Shown: piece after piece, positions 35,245 to 44,321 of the stretch
Layout: each line of letters begins with the position of its first letter
Position numbering within the stretch: the first letter of the stretch is position 1
NCBI RefSeq assembly: GCF_051388915.1
Contig: NZ_JBPKBH010000019.1
Span: 62,001-126,000 of the forward strand
Direction: 5' to 3'
DNA from: Yinghuangia sp051388915
GTDB taxonomy: Bacteria > Actinomycetota > Actinomycetes > Streptomycetales > Streptomycetaceae
Length of the DNA stretch: 64,000 nucleotides
Notes under the pieces: generated by a model
The model's input: only the letters and a program-made list of their open reading frames with translations
What the model was told of the DNA's origin: nothing
Databases searched by the model: none
Position numbers and translations under genes: made by a program

Positions 35245-36714
35245 TCAGACGCCGATGGCGAGAACCTTGGTCTCCAGGTACTCCTCGAACCCGGCTGCTC
35301 CCATCTCGCGGCCGATGCCGCTCTGCCGGTAGCCGCCGAACGGCATGTCCGGTGCGAAGTACTGGCCACCGTTGACGTTCACCGATCCGGCGCGGATCCG
35401 CCCGGCCACGCGGGTCGCGCGTTCCGCGTCGGCGCTGGTGACCTGCCCGGCGAGCCCGTAGATCGAGTTGTTGGCGATCGTCACGGCGTGCTCTTCGTCG
35501 TCGAACGGGATGACGGACAGGACCGGGCCGAAGACCTCCTGCTGGGCCAGTTCGGAGTCGGGGTCGACGTCGGCCAGGAGCGTCGGCTCGACGAACCAGC
35601 CTTCGGACAGGTGGGCGGGGGCGCCGCCGCCGGTCACCAGCCGCGCGCCGTCGGCGATTCCGCGCTCGATCATGCCCAGGACGCGCTCGCGCTGGATGCT
35701 GCTGACCAGCGGGCCCATGACGGTCTTCGGGTCGGTCGGGTCGCCGTACGGGACGGCGGGCAGGGCTTGCGCGAGCCCGCCGACGACGATGTCGTACAGG
35801 CCCCGCTGGACCAGTAGGCGCGAGTTGATGGCGCAGCCCTGGCCGGCGTGCCAGATGATCGCCATGGCACCGCGGATGACGGTCGCCGGGTCGGCGTCGT
35901 CGAAGACGACCGACGCGGACTTGCCGCCCAGTTCGAGGAAGGTCTTCTTCACGGTCTGCGCGGCGCGGGCCATCAGGTGGCGGCCGGTGGCGGTCGATCC
36001 GGTGAAGGAGATCATGTCGACGCGCGCGTCGTCGGCGAGTTGCTGCGCGACCGCGTTGTCGGAGGTCGTGACGACGTTAAGGACGCCGGGCGGCAGGTCG
36101 GTCTCCTCGGCGGCGATGCGCCCCAGTGCCGTGGCGGTCCACGGGGTGTCCGGCGCGGGCTTGAGGACGGCGGTGTTGCCGGACGCCAGCGCGGGGATGA
36201 GCTTGGCCAGGTTGATCTGCATGGGGGCGTTCCACGGCGTGATCGCCCCCACCACGCCCACGGGTTCGCGCCGGATGTAGCGGTGGGTGGTGCCCTGCTG
36301 GCCCTTCACCTGGCCGCGGTCGCTCTCCCATTCGTAGCGCTCCGCCAGGTCCAGGGTCCACGGGACGAGGGCGAGGGCCGCGTCCAGGTGCGGGCCGGTG
36401 GTCAGCGAGACGGGGACACCGACCTCGGCGACGGTGAGGGCGCGCAGTTCCTCGCGGTGCTTCTCAAGGCCGGCGAGGAGTTGGCGCAGGCAGCGCATGC
36501 GCAGTCCGAGGTCGCTCGACCATTCGGTGGTGTCGAAGGCGGTGCGCGCGGCGGCGATCGCCGAGCCCATGAGGCCGGCGTCGGCGTCCGCCGTCACCCC
36601 GATGGTGCGGCCCGTGGCCGGGTTGACGTTCTCGAACGTCCTTCCGTCGGGGGCGGTAACGAGTTCCCCGTCGACCAGCATCCGGGACTCGCTCCACAGC
36701 ACCGTGTCGTTCAC
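35245..36714 (-). CDS. NAD(P)-dependent aldehyde dehydrogenase
   Basis: A 489-residue aldehyde dehydrogenase oxidising an aldehyde to the acid. The oxyanion Asn162 is in TPWNAP, the general base Glu261 in LELGGKSA and the nucleophile Cys294 in GQGCAINS. The FTGSTATGR cofactor loop is present. GTG 36714 has GGAG six bases before it; the longer frame would run through the promoter. It is first in a minus-strand operon with an SDR and acyl-CoA ligase and is divergent from another SDR at 36842. The 127-base gap carries a TAATGTAT element and TGAACC-type sites. Confidence 0.92.
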   Translation of the reverse strand: MNDTVLWSESRMLVDGELVTAPDGRTFENVNPATGRTIGVTADADAGLMGSAIAAARTAFDTTEWSSDLGLRMRCLRQLLAGLEKHREELRALTVAEVGVPVSLTTGPHLDAALALVPWTLDLAERYEWESDRGQVKGQQGTTHRYIRREPVGVVGAITPWNAPMQINLAKLIPALASGNTAVLKPAPDTPWTATALGRIAAEETDLPPGVLNVVTTSDNAVAQQLADDARVDMISFTGSTATGRHLMARAAQTVKKTFLELGGKSASVVFDDADPATVIRGAMAIIWHAGQGCAINSRLLVQRGLYDIVVGGLAQALPAVPYGDPTDPKTVMGPLVSSIQRERVLGMIERGIADGARLVTGGGAPAHLSEGWFVEPTLLADVDPDSELAQQEVFGPVLSVIPFDDEEHAVTIANNSIYGLAGQVTSADAERATRVAGRIRAGSVNVNGGQYFAPDMPFGGYRQSGIGREMGAAGFEEYLETKVLAIGV

Positions 36715-36742
36715 AACTGTCTCCGTTCCTGCAAGGCGTTGA

Positions 36743-36762
36743 TGAATAATGTATGCGTTTAC
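36743..36762. promoter_or_regulatory. TAATGTAT-family operator before the aldehyde dehydrogenase
   Basis: An AT-rich element containing AATAATGTATGCGTTTAC lies about 30 bases before the aldehyde dehydrogenase GTG at 36714. It shares ATAATGTAT with the sites at 11906, 22951 and 63139. Confidence 0.55.
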
Positions 36763-36793
36763 CGAGCATTGCAACACTGCCATGCCAGTATTC

Positions 36794-36827
36794 TGAACCT
36801 CGGTTCAGTACTTGGACTCATCGTTCA
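36794..36827. promoter_or_regulatory. TGAACC-type TetR operator pair
   Basis: TGAACCTCGGTTCA (36794-36807) is a near-perfect 14-base palindrome; a degenerate copy follows at 36814-36827. They lie 35 bases before the SDR start at 36842. The same motif flanks the TetR gene at 37646-38296, which is the likely regulator. Confidence 0.75.
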
Positions 36828-36841
36828 GAACGGAGCACCCT

Positions 36842-37612
36842 GTGGACCCGACGAGTGGCGTGGTGATTGTGACCGGAGGTGCGGGCGGCCTGGGCGAGGC
36901 GACCGTGCGTCGCCTCCACCGGGCGGGCGCGGCGGTCGTGGTGTTCGACCGGGACGAGGCGCGTGCCGCCGGCCTGGCAACCGATCTGGGGTCGCGGGCG
37001 CGGTCCTGCGCGGGAGACGCCGCGGACGACGCCGACATGGAGAAGGCCGTTGCGACGGCCGAGGAACTGGGCGCCCTCCGCGGCCTGGTGGCCTGCGCGG
37101 GCGGGGCCGCGCGCAGCCTGCGCACCGTCGGCAAGGACGGGATACCGCATCCGATGGAGCTGTTCCGCGAGGTGCTGGAGGGCAATGCGGTGTCGGCGTT
37201 CAACTCCCTGCGGCTGGCCGCCGCGGCGATGTCGAAGCAGGAACCGGACTCCACGGGTGAGCGCGGCGCCGTCGTGCTCACCGCGTCCATCGCCGCGTAC
37301 GAGGGGCAGATCGGCCAGATCGCCTATGCCGCGGCGAAGGCTGCGGTCGTCGGGATGACCCTGGTCGGCGCGCGCGACCTCGCCGCCGCCGGGGTTCGGG
37401 TCAACACCATCGCTCCGGGGACCTTCGGCACCCCGGGTTGGGACGCGGCACCGCCCGGTGTGCGCGAACGGCTGGAGGCGAAGGTGCCGTTCCCCCGGCG
37501 CTTCGGCGCGCCGGAGGAGTTCGCCGCGGCCGCCGAGCACCTGCTCACGAACGGCTACGTCAACGGGCACGTGCTCCGCCTGGACGGCGCCGTGCGGTTC
37601 GATCCCGCCTGA
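36842..37612 (+). CDS. Short-chain dehydrogenase/reductase
   Basis: A 256-residue SDR with TGGAGGLGEATVRRL near 10-24, an ACAGGAARS block in place of NNAG and the catalytic pair in IAYAAAKAAV. This form is common in 3-hydroxyacyl-CoA dehydrogenases of the type II (HSD10-like) group; the long segment between MELFREVLEG and ASIAAYEG fits. GTG 36842 follows GGAG. It is preceded by TGAACC-type TetR sites and convergent with the TetR gene that probably controls it. A small hairpin (37627-37643) separates the two. Confidence 0.85.
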   Translation: MDPTSGVVIVTGGAGGLGEATVRRLHRAGAAVVVFDRDEARAAGLATDLGSRARSCAGDAADDADMEKAVATAEELGALRGLVACAGGAARSLRTVGKDGIPHPMELFREVLEGNAVSAFNSLRLAAAAMSKQEPDSTGERGAVVLTASIAAYEGQIGQIAYAAAKAAVVGMTLVGARDLAAAGVRVNTIAPGTFGTPGWDAAPPGVRERLEAKVPFPRRFGAPEEFAAAAEHLLTNGYVNGHVLRLDGAVRFDPA

Positions 37613-37645
37613 GCCCGGGCGGCGGTGGGTTCGTACGGAACCCGG

Positions 37646-38296
37646 CTACCCGCAGGGCGGGCCGACGACGAAGGCGCCGGTCACCATCTCGTGCAGGGTC
37701 TCCACGGGGAGCGCCTTGTGCCCTCCCCCGGCAATGCCTGTAACCGCGGGGTCGGTGGCTTGATAGCCGGCGACCATCCCGGAGAGGATGCGGGCCATCA
37801 CCGTCGGCTCGCCCGCACGGAACTCGCCGCACTCGGCGCCGGCGGCGAACAGTCGGGCTTGCAGTTCCATCGCTCGGACGAAGTGGCCGCCGACCTCGGG
37901 GCCCACATCGCTCTCCGCGACGTCGCCGGCCACCCAGGGCAGTCGTAGCGCGAGCCGCCCGAAGGCGGGGCGGTCACGGAACAGCGAAACCTGGCAGTCC
38001 ACGACCGCGAGCAGCCGTTCCGCGCAACTGCCGGGCCGCGCGACCGCCGCCTCCATGGCGGGCACGAGTTCGTCGCCGCCGCGCGCGAGGACGTGGTGGA
38101 ACAAGTCTTCCTTGTTGCGGAAGTACTCGTAGACGGCGCCGACCGAGAACTGCGCGGCTTCGGCCACCTGTTTGAGCGTGGCACCGCGGAACCCGCGGTC
38201 GGCGAAGACCTGTTCGGCGGCGTCCAGCAGATCGGCCCGCGCCATTTCCTCGCGGCGCATCTTGCGCTGTCGGCGCAGTCCCACGTCACTCGTCAT
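37646..38296 (-). CDS. TetR-family repressor for TGAACC-type operators
   Basis: A 216-residue TetR regulator with the helix-turn-helix at about 18-65 (ATLKQVAEAAQFSVGAVYEYF). It is divergent from the amidohydrolase operon at 38438. The 141-base gap has two TGAACC-type palindromes, and a further pair precedes the convergent SDR at 36842. This supports autoregulation and control of both neighbours. Confidence 0.9.
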   Translation of the reverse strand: MTSDVGLRRQRKMRREEMARADLLDAAEQVFADRGFRGATLKQVAEAAQFSVGAVYEYFRNKEDLFHHVLARGGDELVPAMEAAVARPGSCAERLLAVVDCQVSLFRDRPAFGRLALRLPWVAGDVAESDVGPEVGGHFVRAMELQARLFAAGAECGEFRAGEPTVMARILSGMVAGYQATDPAVTGIAGGGHKALPVETLHEMVTGAFVVGPPCG

Positions 38297-38369
38297 CCCG
38301 GTCTCCCCACGTATGCGGTCCTCATCGTACGGACTCGAAGCTCAACGTCCGACGCCTCGCCCTTTGCAT

Positions 38370-38404
38370 TGAACATAGGTTCAGATACTTTGAACCATGG
38401 TTCA
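38370..38404. promoter_or_regulatory. Two TGAACC-type TetR operators
   Basis: TGAACATAGGTTCA (38370-38383) and the perfect palindrome TGAACCATGGTTCA (38391-38404), 21 bases or two helical turns apart. They lie between TetR (start 38296) and the amidohydrolase (start 38438). Confidence 0.85.
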
Positions 38405-38437
38405 GTAGTCTGAGCATCAAACACCCGGAGGTAGGCC

Positions 38438-39718
38438 ATGCGCCCCGAAGAGCTCATCCTGGTGAGCGTGGACGACCACCTCATCGAGCCGCCGGACCTG
38501 TTCGACGAGCACCTGCCCGCGCGATTCCGCGACCGCGCGCCGCGGGTGGTGCGGCAGGACGACGGCTCCGACGTGTGGAAGTTCAACGGCACGACGATCC
38601 CGAACATCGGCCTCAACGCGGTGGCAGGCCGCCCACCCGAGGAGTACGGCGTCGAGCCGACCGCGTTCGACGAAATGCGCCCGGGCTGCTACGACGCGGC
38701 GGAGCGCATCAAGGACATGAACGCGGGCGGCGTGCTCGCGTCCATGAACTTCCCGTCATTCCCCGGCTTCAGCGGTCGCGTCTTCGCCGCCTGCGAGGAC
38801 AAGGAGCTGGCGCTCGCCGTGGTGCGGGCGTACAACGACTGGCACATCGACGAGTGGGCCGGCAGCCACCCCGGCCGCTTCATCCCGATGGCGCTGCCGG
38901 TGCTGTGGGACCCGGATCTCGCGGCCGAGGAGGTGCGCCGGGTCGCGGCGAAGGGCTGCCGCTCGCTGACCTTCACCGAGAACCCGGCCACGCTCGGCTA
39001 CCCGAGTTTCCACGACCCGCACTGGGACCCGTTGTGGCGCGCGCTCAGCGACGAGGGCGTGGTGATGTCGGTCCACCTGGGATCGTCGGGCCAGTTGTCG
39101 GTGACGGCCGCGGACGCACCCGTCGACGTCATGATCACCCTGCAACCGATGAACATCTGCCAGGCGGCGGCCGACCTGCTGTGGTCGCGGGTCCTCAAGG
39201 AGTTCCCGGACATCCGCATCGCCCTGTCCGAGGGCGGCACCGGCTGGATCCCCTACTTCCTCGACCGCCTCGACCGCACGTACGTGATGCACCACAAGTG
39301 GACCGGCCAGGATTTCGGGGGCCGCCTGCCCAGCGAGGTCTTCCGGCAGCACTTCCTCACCTGCTTCATCTCCGACCCGGTGGGCGTGCAACTGCGTGAA
39401 CAGATCGGCTTGGAGAACATCGCCTGGGAGTGCGACTACCCGCACTCCGACTCCAGTTGGCCCAACGCCGCCGAGGAACTGGGTGCGGTCATGGCGGGGG
39501 TCCCGGACCGCGACGTCAACCTGATGACGTACGAAAACGCGCTGCGCTGGTACCAGTTCGACCCGTTCACGCACCGCCCCCGCGAGCAGTCGACGGTGGG
39601 CGCGCTGCGCGCGGAGGCGGCCGGCCACGACGTTTCGGTCCGCAGTTACGACAAGGGCCGCTTCGAGCGCTCTGCGGGCGCGAACCTGGCCGAACTGCGC
39701 GCATCGGCAACCGCATGA
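38438..39718 (+). CDS. Metal-dependent amidohydrolase family 2 protein
   Basis: A 426-residue TIM-barrel amidohydrolase of the ACMS decarboxylase/amidohydrolase-2 type. The N-terminal metal motif is SVDDHLIEP, followed by MSVHLGSSG, LSEGGTGWIPYFLDR and the WECDYPHSDSSWP block, all typical of the family. Members are hydrolases or non-oxidative decarboxylases of organic acids. ATG 38438 follows GGAGGTAG. The stop overlaps the crotonase ATG (ATGA), so the two are coupled. It is controlled by the divergent TetR. A paralogue is at 53186. Confidence 0.88.
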   Translation: MRPEELILVSVDDHLIEPPDLFDEHLPARFRDRAPRVVRQDDGSDVWKFNGTTIPNIGLNAVAGRPPEEYGVEPTAFDEMRPGCYDAAERIKDMNAGGVLASMNFPSFPGFSGRVFAACEDKELALAVVRAYNDWHIDEWAGSHPGRFIPMALPVLWDPDLAAEEVRRVAAKGCRSLTFTENPATLGYPSFHDPHWDPLWRALSDEGVVMSVHLGSSGQLSVTAADAPVDVMITLQPMNICQAAADLLWSRVLKEFPDIRIALSEGGTGWIPYFLDRLDRTYVMHHKWTGQDFGGRLPSEVFRQHFLTCFISDPVGVQLREQIGLENIAWECDYPHSDSSWPNAAEELGAVMAGVPDRDVNLMTYENALRWYQFDPFTHRPREQSTVGALRAEAAGHDVSVRSYDKGRFERSAGANLAELRASATA

Positions 39719-40551
39719 TCTCCGCGGGAGGCGGCGGGGTCCCCGGCCCGGGCCATCCCCCGCAGGGCGACTGGCTCGGCACCCCGCACCTGAGGTTCCG
39801 ACGCGTCGACGGGTTCGCCGAAGTGACCGTCGACCGGCCGCAGGCCCGCAACGCGATGACCGCGGCCATGTATTTCGGTGTCCGCTACGCGGTGGACCGG
39901 GTCAACGAGGATGCCTCGTTGCACGGGTTGTTGCTCACCGGCACCGGGGACGTGTTCATCCCGGGAGGTGACCTCGGGGCCTCGTCGCACGACGGTTGGC
40001 CGGGCGCCGAACTGCTCGGCATGGATGCGGCGCCGTTCGACGCGATCCGGCACTCGCGCAAGCCAGTGGTGAGTGCCGTCAACGGCATCGCCCAGGGCGG
40101 CGGACTGCTCATGGCCATCCTGAGCGACATGTCTGTGGCGAGCGAGCGCGCCACGTTCCGCGCTCCGGAGCTGTACCGCGGCATCGCCGACTCGGGGTAC
40201 GCCGCCATCCTGCCGGCGCAGATCGGCCCCGCGCGGGCCAAGGACATGCTGCACACCGGGCGTGTCGTCGACGCGATCACCGCCGAGGCGTGGGGCATGG
40301 TCAACCGCGTCGTCCCGCACGACGATCTGCTGTCCACCGCCTGGGAGTTGCTCGCGGCTTGCGCGCGCTGCGCACCCTCGGCACGGACCCAGGTCAAGCG
40401 GATCATCAACGAGGTCTACGGCCACCCGGAGCGCATGACCATCGACGAGAGCCTCGCCGGGCCCGAAGCCCTCGAAGGGTGGCACGCGTTCCGCGACCGC
40501 CGGCAGCCCTCGTGGGTCCCTGAGGACCTGCGCGTCAACGGCCGTCTGTAG
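39715..40551 (+). CDS. Enoyl-CoA hydratase/isomerase-family protein
   Basis: A 278-residue crotonase-fold protein. The oxyanion-hole segments are IPGGDLGAS (82-90) and GIAQGGGLL (124-132). The first catalytic glutamate position is leucine (GGGLLMAILSD), while the second appears kept as Glu152 in RAPELYRGIADS. One-glutamate crotonases are often isomerases or hydrolases rather than hydratases. It is translationally coupled to the amidohydrolase. The first 25 residues are a Gly/Pro-rich extension. Confidence 0.85.
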   Translation: MISAGGGGVPGPGHPPQGDWLGTPHLRFRRVDGFAEVTVDRPQARNAMTAAMYFGVRYAVDRVNEDASLHGLLLTGTGDVFIPGGDLGASSHDGWPGAELLGMDAAPFDAIRHSRKPVVSAVNGIAQGGGLLMAILSDMSVASERATFRAPELYRGIADSGYAAILPAQIGPARAKDMLHTGRVVDAITAEAWGMVNRVVPHDDLLSTAWELLAACARCAPSARTQVKRIINEVYGHPERMTIDESLAGPEALEGWHAFRDRRQPSWVPEDLRVNGRL

Positions 40552-40671
40552 CGTCCCGCGAACCGGGATCCGCGCAGGCGCGCCGGACCGCCGCCCTCCC
40601 CGGTGCCGAATGGTGAGACAGTCGGCTGGGAGCCCGGATCGAGGGCGGCGGTCCACCCGGCCCGAGCATGC

Positions 40672-40819
40672 GCAGGGCGGGCACACCGACGAAGTCGGTG
40701 TGCNNNNNNNNNNNNNNNNNNNNNNNNNNNNNNNNNNNNNNNNNNNNNNNNNNNNNNNNNNNNNNNNNNNNNNNNNNNNNNNNNNNNNNACACCGACGAA
40801 GTCGGTGTGCCCGCCCTGC
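40672..40819. terminator. Hairpin terminator interrupted by a scaffold gap
   Basis: Sequence left (40672-40703) and right (40790-40819) of the N run fit one hairpin of about 18 pairs with the GCAGGGCGGGCACACCGAC arm. The same 21 bases lie on both sides of the gap (40683-40703 and 40790-40810). It separates the convergent crotonase (stop 40551) and hydrolase (stop 40832) genes. Confidence 0.75.
40704..40789. other. Scaffold gap (86 N)
   Basis: Undetermined bases inside a hairpin with identical 21-base flanks. Probably an assembly artefact with little missing. Confidence 0.95.
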
Positions 40820-40831
40820 CGTTCAGCCCAT

Positions 40832-41959
40832 CTACCGGGAGGTCTCCTGGGCTCGGTCCCGTGAGGCGTCGGCGAGACCGAGTTCGTTGTCGCCGAGGGA
40901 TACGAAGAAGCGTGCGACGTCGGTGTCGGCGACCTCAGCGAGCGTGCCGGGCGACCACCGCGGTGCCCGGTCCTTGTCGATGATCTGGGCGCGGATTCCC
41001 TCGACGAGGTCGGGGGAGGTCAGGGCGGCGCAGGAGACACGGTAGTCCTGGTCGAGTGCCTCTTCGAGGGAGGCCATGGTGCGCGCGCGACGCAGTGCGG
41101 CGAGGGTGACCTTGAGGGCGGTCGGCGACCTCGCGAGCAGAGTCTCCGCGGCCTCCTTGGCGGCGTGGTCGCCGTGCTCGAACAGCCGACCGACGATTTC
41201 CTCCACCGTGTCCGCCGCGTAGCAGGTGTCGATCCAGTGCTGTTGTTCGGCGAGTTCGGCGGGCGGTGCCGCGCCGACGTGCTCGGCGAAGGCTTCCCGT
41301 AGGGGCACGGAAGCCAGATCGGCGACGAGTGCCGCGATCACCCCGGACGGCACGAACGCGTCGGCGAGCCCGCACGCGATGGCGTCGGCCGCGCCGACCG
41401 ATGCGCCGGTCAGCGCCAGGTGGGTGCCGAGCTCGCCGGGCGCGCGGCCGAGCAGGTACGTGCCGCCCACGTCCGGAACGAATCCGATTCCCGTCTCCGG
41501 CATCGCGATTCGCGACCGCTCGGTGACGAGCCGGACGGTGGCGTGCGCCGAGACTCCGACGCCGCCGCCCATCACGATGCCGTCCATGACGGCGACGTAC
41601 GGCTTCGAGTAGCCCGCGATGCGAGCGTTGAGCCGATACTCGTCGCGCCAGAACGCCGCCGTCGCGGCGCCGCCGCCGTAGCGTGCGTCGTCGTGGATGG
41701 CACGGATGTCCCCGCCCGCGCACAGGCCGCGCTCACCGGCTCCGACCAATACGACGACCTGCACCTCGGGGTGGTCCTCCCACGCGTCCAGTGCGGCGGC
41801 GATGCGCTTGACCATGGCGTGGGTGAGGGCGTTGATTGCCCGTGGGCGGTTGAGTGTCAGGTACGCTGCGCGGCCTTCGGTGCGCAGCAGGACGGTGTCG
41901 GCGGCGGCGCTCGTACGACCTCGTCCGTCGTCGGGTGACTCGCGTGGGGAGATGGTCAA
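40832..41959 (-). CDS. 3-hydroxyisobutyryl-CoA hydrolase-like crotonase
   Basis: A 375-residue protein of the HIBCH subgroup of crotonases, longer than ordinary hydratases. The oxyanion segments are LCAGGDIRA (79-87) and GIVMGGGVGVS (127-137). The signature MPETGIGFVPDVGGTY carries Glu155 and Asp163, the hydrolase active-site pair. The usual reaction is hydrolysis of 3-hydroxyisobutyryl-CoA in valine breakdown; another 3-hydroxyacyl-CoA is possible. The apparent start is TTG 41959, which overlaps the preceding SDR stop (TTGA). It is the last gene of a four-gene minus operon. Confidence 0.88.
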   Translation of the reverse strand: MTISPRESPDDGRGRTSAAADTVLLRTEGRAAYLTLNRPRAINALTHAMVKRIAAALDAWEDHPEVQVVVLVGAGERGLCAGGDIRAIHDDARYGGGAATAAFWRDEYRLNARIAGYSKPYVAVMDGIVMGGGVGVSAHATVRLVTERSRIAMPETGIGFVPDVGGTYLLGRAPGELGTHLALTGASVGAADAIACGLADAFVPSGVIAALVADLASVPLREAFAEHVGAAPPAELAEQQHWIDTCYAADTVEEIVGRLFEHGDHAAKEAAETLLARSPTALKVTLAALRRARTMASLEEALDQDYRVSCAALTSPDLVEGIRAQIIDKDRAPRWSPGTLAEVADTDVARFFVSLGDNELGLADASRDRAQETSR

Positions 41960-42726
41960 TTGACGGGCCCGCCGGCCACGTAGAGGACCTGGCCGGAGAT
42001 GTAGGAGGAGTCCTCGGCGGCCAGGAACGCGACGGCATGGGCGATGTCTTCAGGGCGGCCGACTCGGCGCACCGCGGCCTGCTCGGCGGCCTTGTTCTGG
42101 TAGTCCTCGAAGGTCAGGCCCAGGCGCTCGGCCGTGGCCGCGGTCATCTCCGTCACGACGAAGCCGGGGGCCACGGAGTTGACGGTGACGCCGAATTTGC
42201 CGAGCTCCAGTGCGAGGGTCTTGGTGAACGCCTGGATGCCGGCCTTGGCGGAGGCGTAGTTGGCCTGCCCTCGGTTGCCGAGTGCGGAGATGCTGGAGAT
42301 GTTGACGATCCGTCCGTAGCCCTGGGCCGTCATGTGTCGTTGGACGGTGCGGCTCATCAGGAACGCGCCCTTGAGGTGCACGTCCATCACCGCGTCCCAC
42401 TCGTCCTCGGTCATCTTGAACAGCAGGTTGTCGCGAGTGATGCCGGCGTTGTTGACCAACACTGTGGGCGGGCCGAGTTCGGTGACGACGGCCTCGACGG
42501 CGGCTTCCACGCGGCCGCTGTCGGTGACGTCGACGCTGCCCGCCCAGGCTCGGCCGCCGCTGCCGCGGATCTCCGCGGCCACCTTCTCGCAGCCGTCGGC
42601 GTCCAGGTCCAGCAGTGCCACGGCCGCGCCGTCGGACGCGAGGCGGCGTGCGATGGCGGCGCCGATGCCGCGTGCGGCGCCGGTGACAATGGCGACGCGG
42701 AGGCTGGTGGTGGACTCGTCGTACAT
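41956..42726 (-). CDS. Short-chain dehydrogenase (FabG/PhaB-like 3-oxoacyl-CoA reductase)
   Basis: A 256-residue SDR. TGAARGIGAA is at 15-24, NNAG at 92-95, and the catalytic pair is Tyr157 and Lys161 in NYASAKAG. DVHLKGAFLMSRTVQ and the C-terminal SYISGQVLYVAGGPV are characteristic of 3-oxoacyl-(ACP/CoA) reductases. ATG 42726 follows TGGAG. It sits 78 bases after the ligase stop and is coupled to the hydrolase gene. Confidence 0.9.
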   Translation of the reverse strand: MYDESTTSLRVAIVTGAARGIGAAIARRLASDGAAVALLDLDADGCEKVAAEIRGSGGRAWAGSVDVTDSGRVEAAVEAVVTELGPPTVLVNNAGITRDNLLFKMTEDEWDAVMDVHLKGAFLMSRTVQRHMTAQGYGRIVNISSISALGNRGQANYASAKAGIQAFTKTLALELGKFGVTVNSVAPGFVVTEMTAATAERLGLTFEDYQNKAAEQAAVRRVGRPEDIAHAVAFLAAEDSSYISGQVLYVAGGPVN

Positions 42727-42804
42727 GGCTGGCTCCAGTCGATCGGAAGGGCGGGTGGGTGGTCTTACAGCGAAGCGGGACATTCCAGGAGCACCTGCGA
42801 CAGG

Positions 42805-44274
42805 TCAGGTGCCGCTGAGTTCGCCGCGCACGTGGCGACGGACGACCTTGCCGGTCGCGGTCATAGGCAGGGCCTCGACCACGTGAATGCGTGCGGGGGT
42901 CTTGAGGGTGCCCACGCGCTCCCGGGTCCAGCCGAGGACCTTGTCCACGTCGAGTTCGCTGCCCGGCCGGAGGACGACGGCGGCTTCGACGCGTTCGCCC
43001 CATTCGAGGTCCGGGACGCCGACGACGCACGCCGTCTCGATGTCGGGGTGGCGCATGAGCGCGTCCTCGACTTCTCCGGGGGAGATGTTCTCTCCCCCGC
43101 GGATGATGGTGTCGTCGTGGCGGCCGTGGACGAAGAGGTAGCCGCCGTCGTCCAGGGTCGCCTGGTCACCAGTGGCGAACCATCCGTCGATGTCGGTGTC
43201 CCCGGCGACCTGCGGGCCGCGCAGCAGCAATTCCCCGGGCGCACCGACGGGCACCGGGGTGCCGTCGGGATGGACGATGCGGATGTCGATCCCGGGCACC
43301 GGTATGCCGACGGAGCCGAGTCGCGCCCGCGCGTGAGCGTCGCCCCCGGCAGCCGCCCGGTGCACCTCGGGCCCGAGTACCGCGATTGTCGAACTGGTCT
43401 CGGTGAGTCCGTAGGCGTTGACGAAGTCGGTGTCGGGGAAGTGAGCGAGGGCGCGTTCGAGGACGGGGAGGGGCATGCGCGCTCCGCCGTACGCGAGGTG
43501 GCGCAATGCCGGGGGCCGCCTGTGCGGGTGCGCATCGAGTTCGTCGACGATGCGGGCCAGCATCGTGGGGACGACGAAGGCGTGCGTCGTGTGCTCGTCT
43601 GTTGCGGCCTTCAACCAGGCCGGCGCGCTGAAGGACGGCAGGATGACCATGCGTCGTCCGGAGTAGACGGACGAGAGCACGGCCGAGACGCCGGCGATGT
43701 GGAACGGCGGTACTGACAGCAGAAGGGACTCGTCCTCGGCGGCGCAGCCGTACTCGACCGTGCCGAGGACGTACGCGAGCAGGTTGTCGTGCTGGAGTCG
43801 TATCGGTTTTGGCGCGGCGGACGTCCCGCTGGTGAACAGCAGGACCGCAGGGGTGTCCGGGTCCTCGGGCGCCTTCGGTGCGGACCGCGGCGTGGCGGTG
43901 GCCGTCAGGGCCGCGCTGTCCCAACGTGGTGCGCTTGTGGGTGCTGCGGCGCGGTGTGGTGGTGCTGCGATCACCGTCGCGGGATGGAGCTGCGTGACCA
44001 GGGGTCGGAGGGCGTCGAGCGGGAGCCGGTGGTTGAGCGGCGCGTAGGTGCGCCCGCTGTATGCGGCGGCGAACAACGCGATGGGGATCTCCGCCCCCGA
44101 GAGTCCGATGCAGGCGACCGCGGTGCTGTTGCGGTCGGCTGTGAGTCTCTCTGCGGCGTGCGCGGCGGCGTCCCTGAGCGCGGTGTAGGTGAGCGTCTGG
44201 TCGCCCGGCGTGCTGACGGCCGGTCGGTCACCGAAGCCGTCTGCGGCCATGTCGAGGAGCATGGCGATGTTCAT
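42805..44274 (-). CDS. AMP-forming acyl-CoA ligase with an altered phosphate loop
   Basis: A 489-residue ANL-superfamily ligase. The P-loop reads FTSGTSAAPKP, lacking the usual TTGxPKG glycines; other motifs are standard (A5 YGLTETSST, WFATGDQ, GRHDDTIIRGGENISPGE, catalytic lysine in TATGKVVRRHVRG). The altered loop may slow or retune ATP use. ATG 44274 follows GCGGAG. It lies 47 bases after the desulforedoxin-like gene in the same operon. Confidence 0.9.
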   Translation of the reverse strand: MNIAMLLDMAADGFGDRPAVSTPGDQTLTYTALRDAAAHAAERLTADRNSTAVACIGLSGAEIPIALFAAAYSGRTYAPLNHRLPLDALRPLVTQLHPATVIAAPPHRAAAPTSAPRWDSAALTATATPRSAPKAPEDPDTPAVLLFTSGTSAAPKPIRLQHDNLLAYVLGTVEYGCAAEDESLLLSVPPFHIAGVSAVLSSVYSGRRMVILPSFSAPAWLKAATDEHTTHAFVVPTMLARIVDELDAHPHRRPPALRHLAYGGARMPLPVLERALAHFPDTDFVNAYGLTETSSTIAVLGPEVHRAAAGGDAHARARLGSVGIPVPGIDIRIVHPDGTPVPVGAPGELLLRGPQVAGDTDIDGWFATGDQATLDDGGYLFVHGRHDDTIIRGGENISPGEVEDALMRHPDIETACVVGVPDLEWGERVEAAVVLRPGSELDVDKVLGWTRERVGTLKTPARIHVVEALPMTATGKVVRRHVRGELSGT

Positions 44275-44321
44275 GTGATTCTCCGCGGTTCGTCTGCTGC
44301 GGGACCTGGGACGGCGATCGG

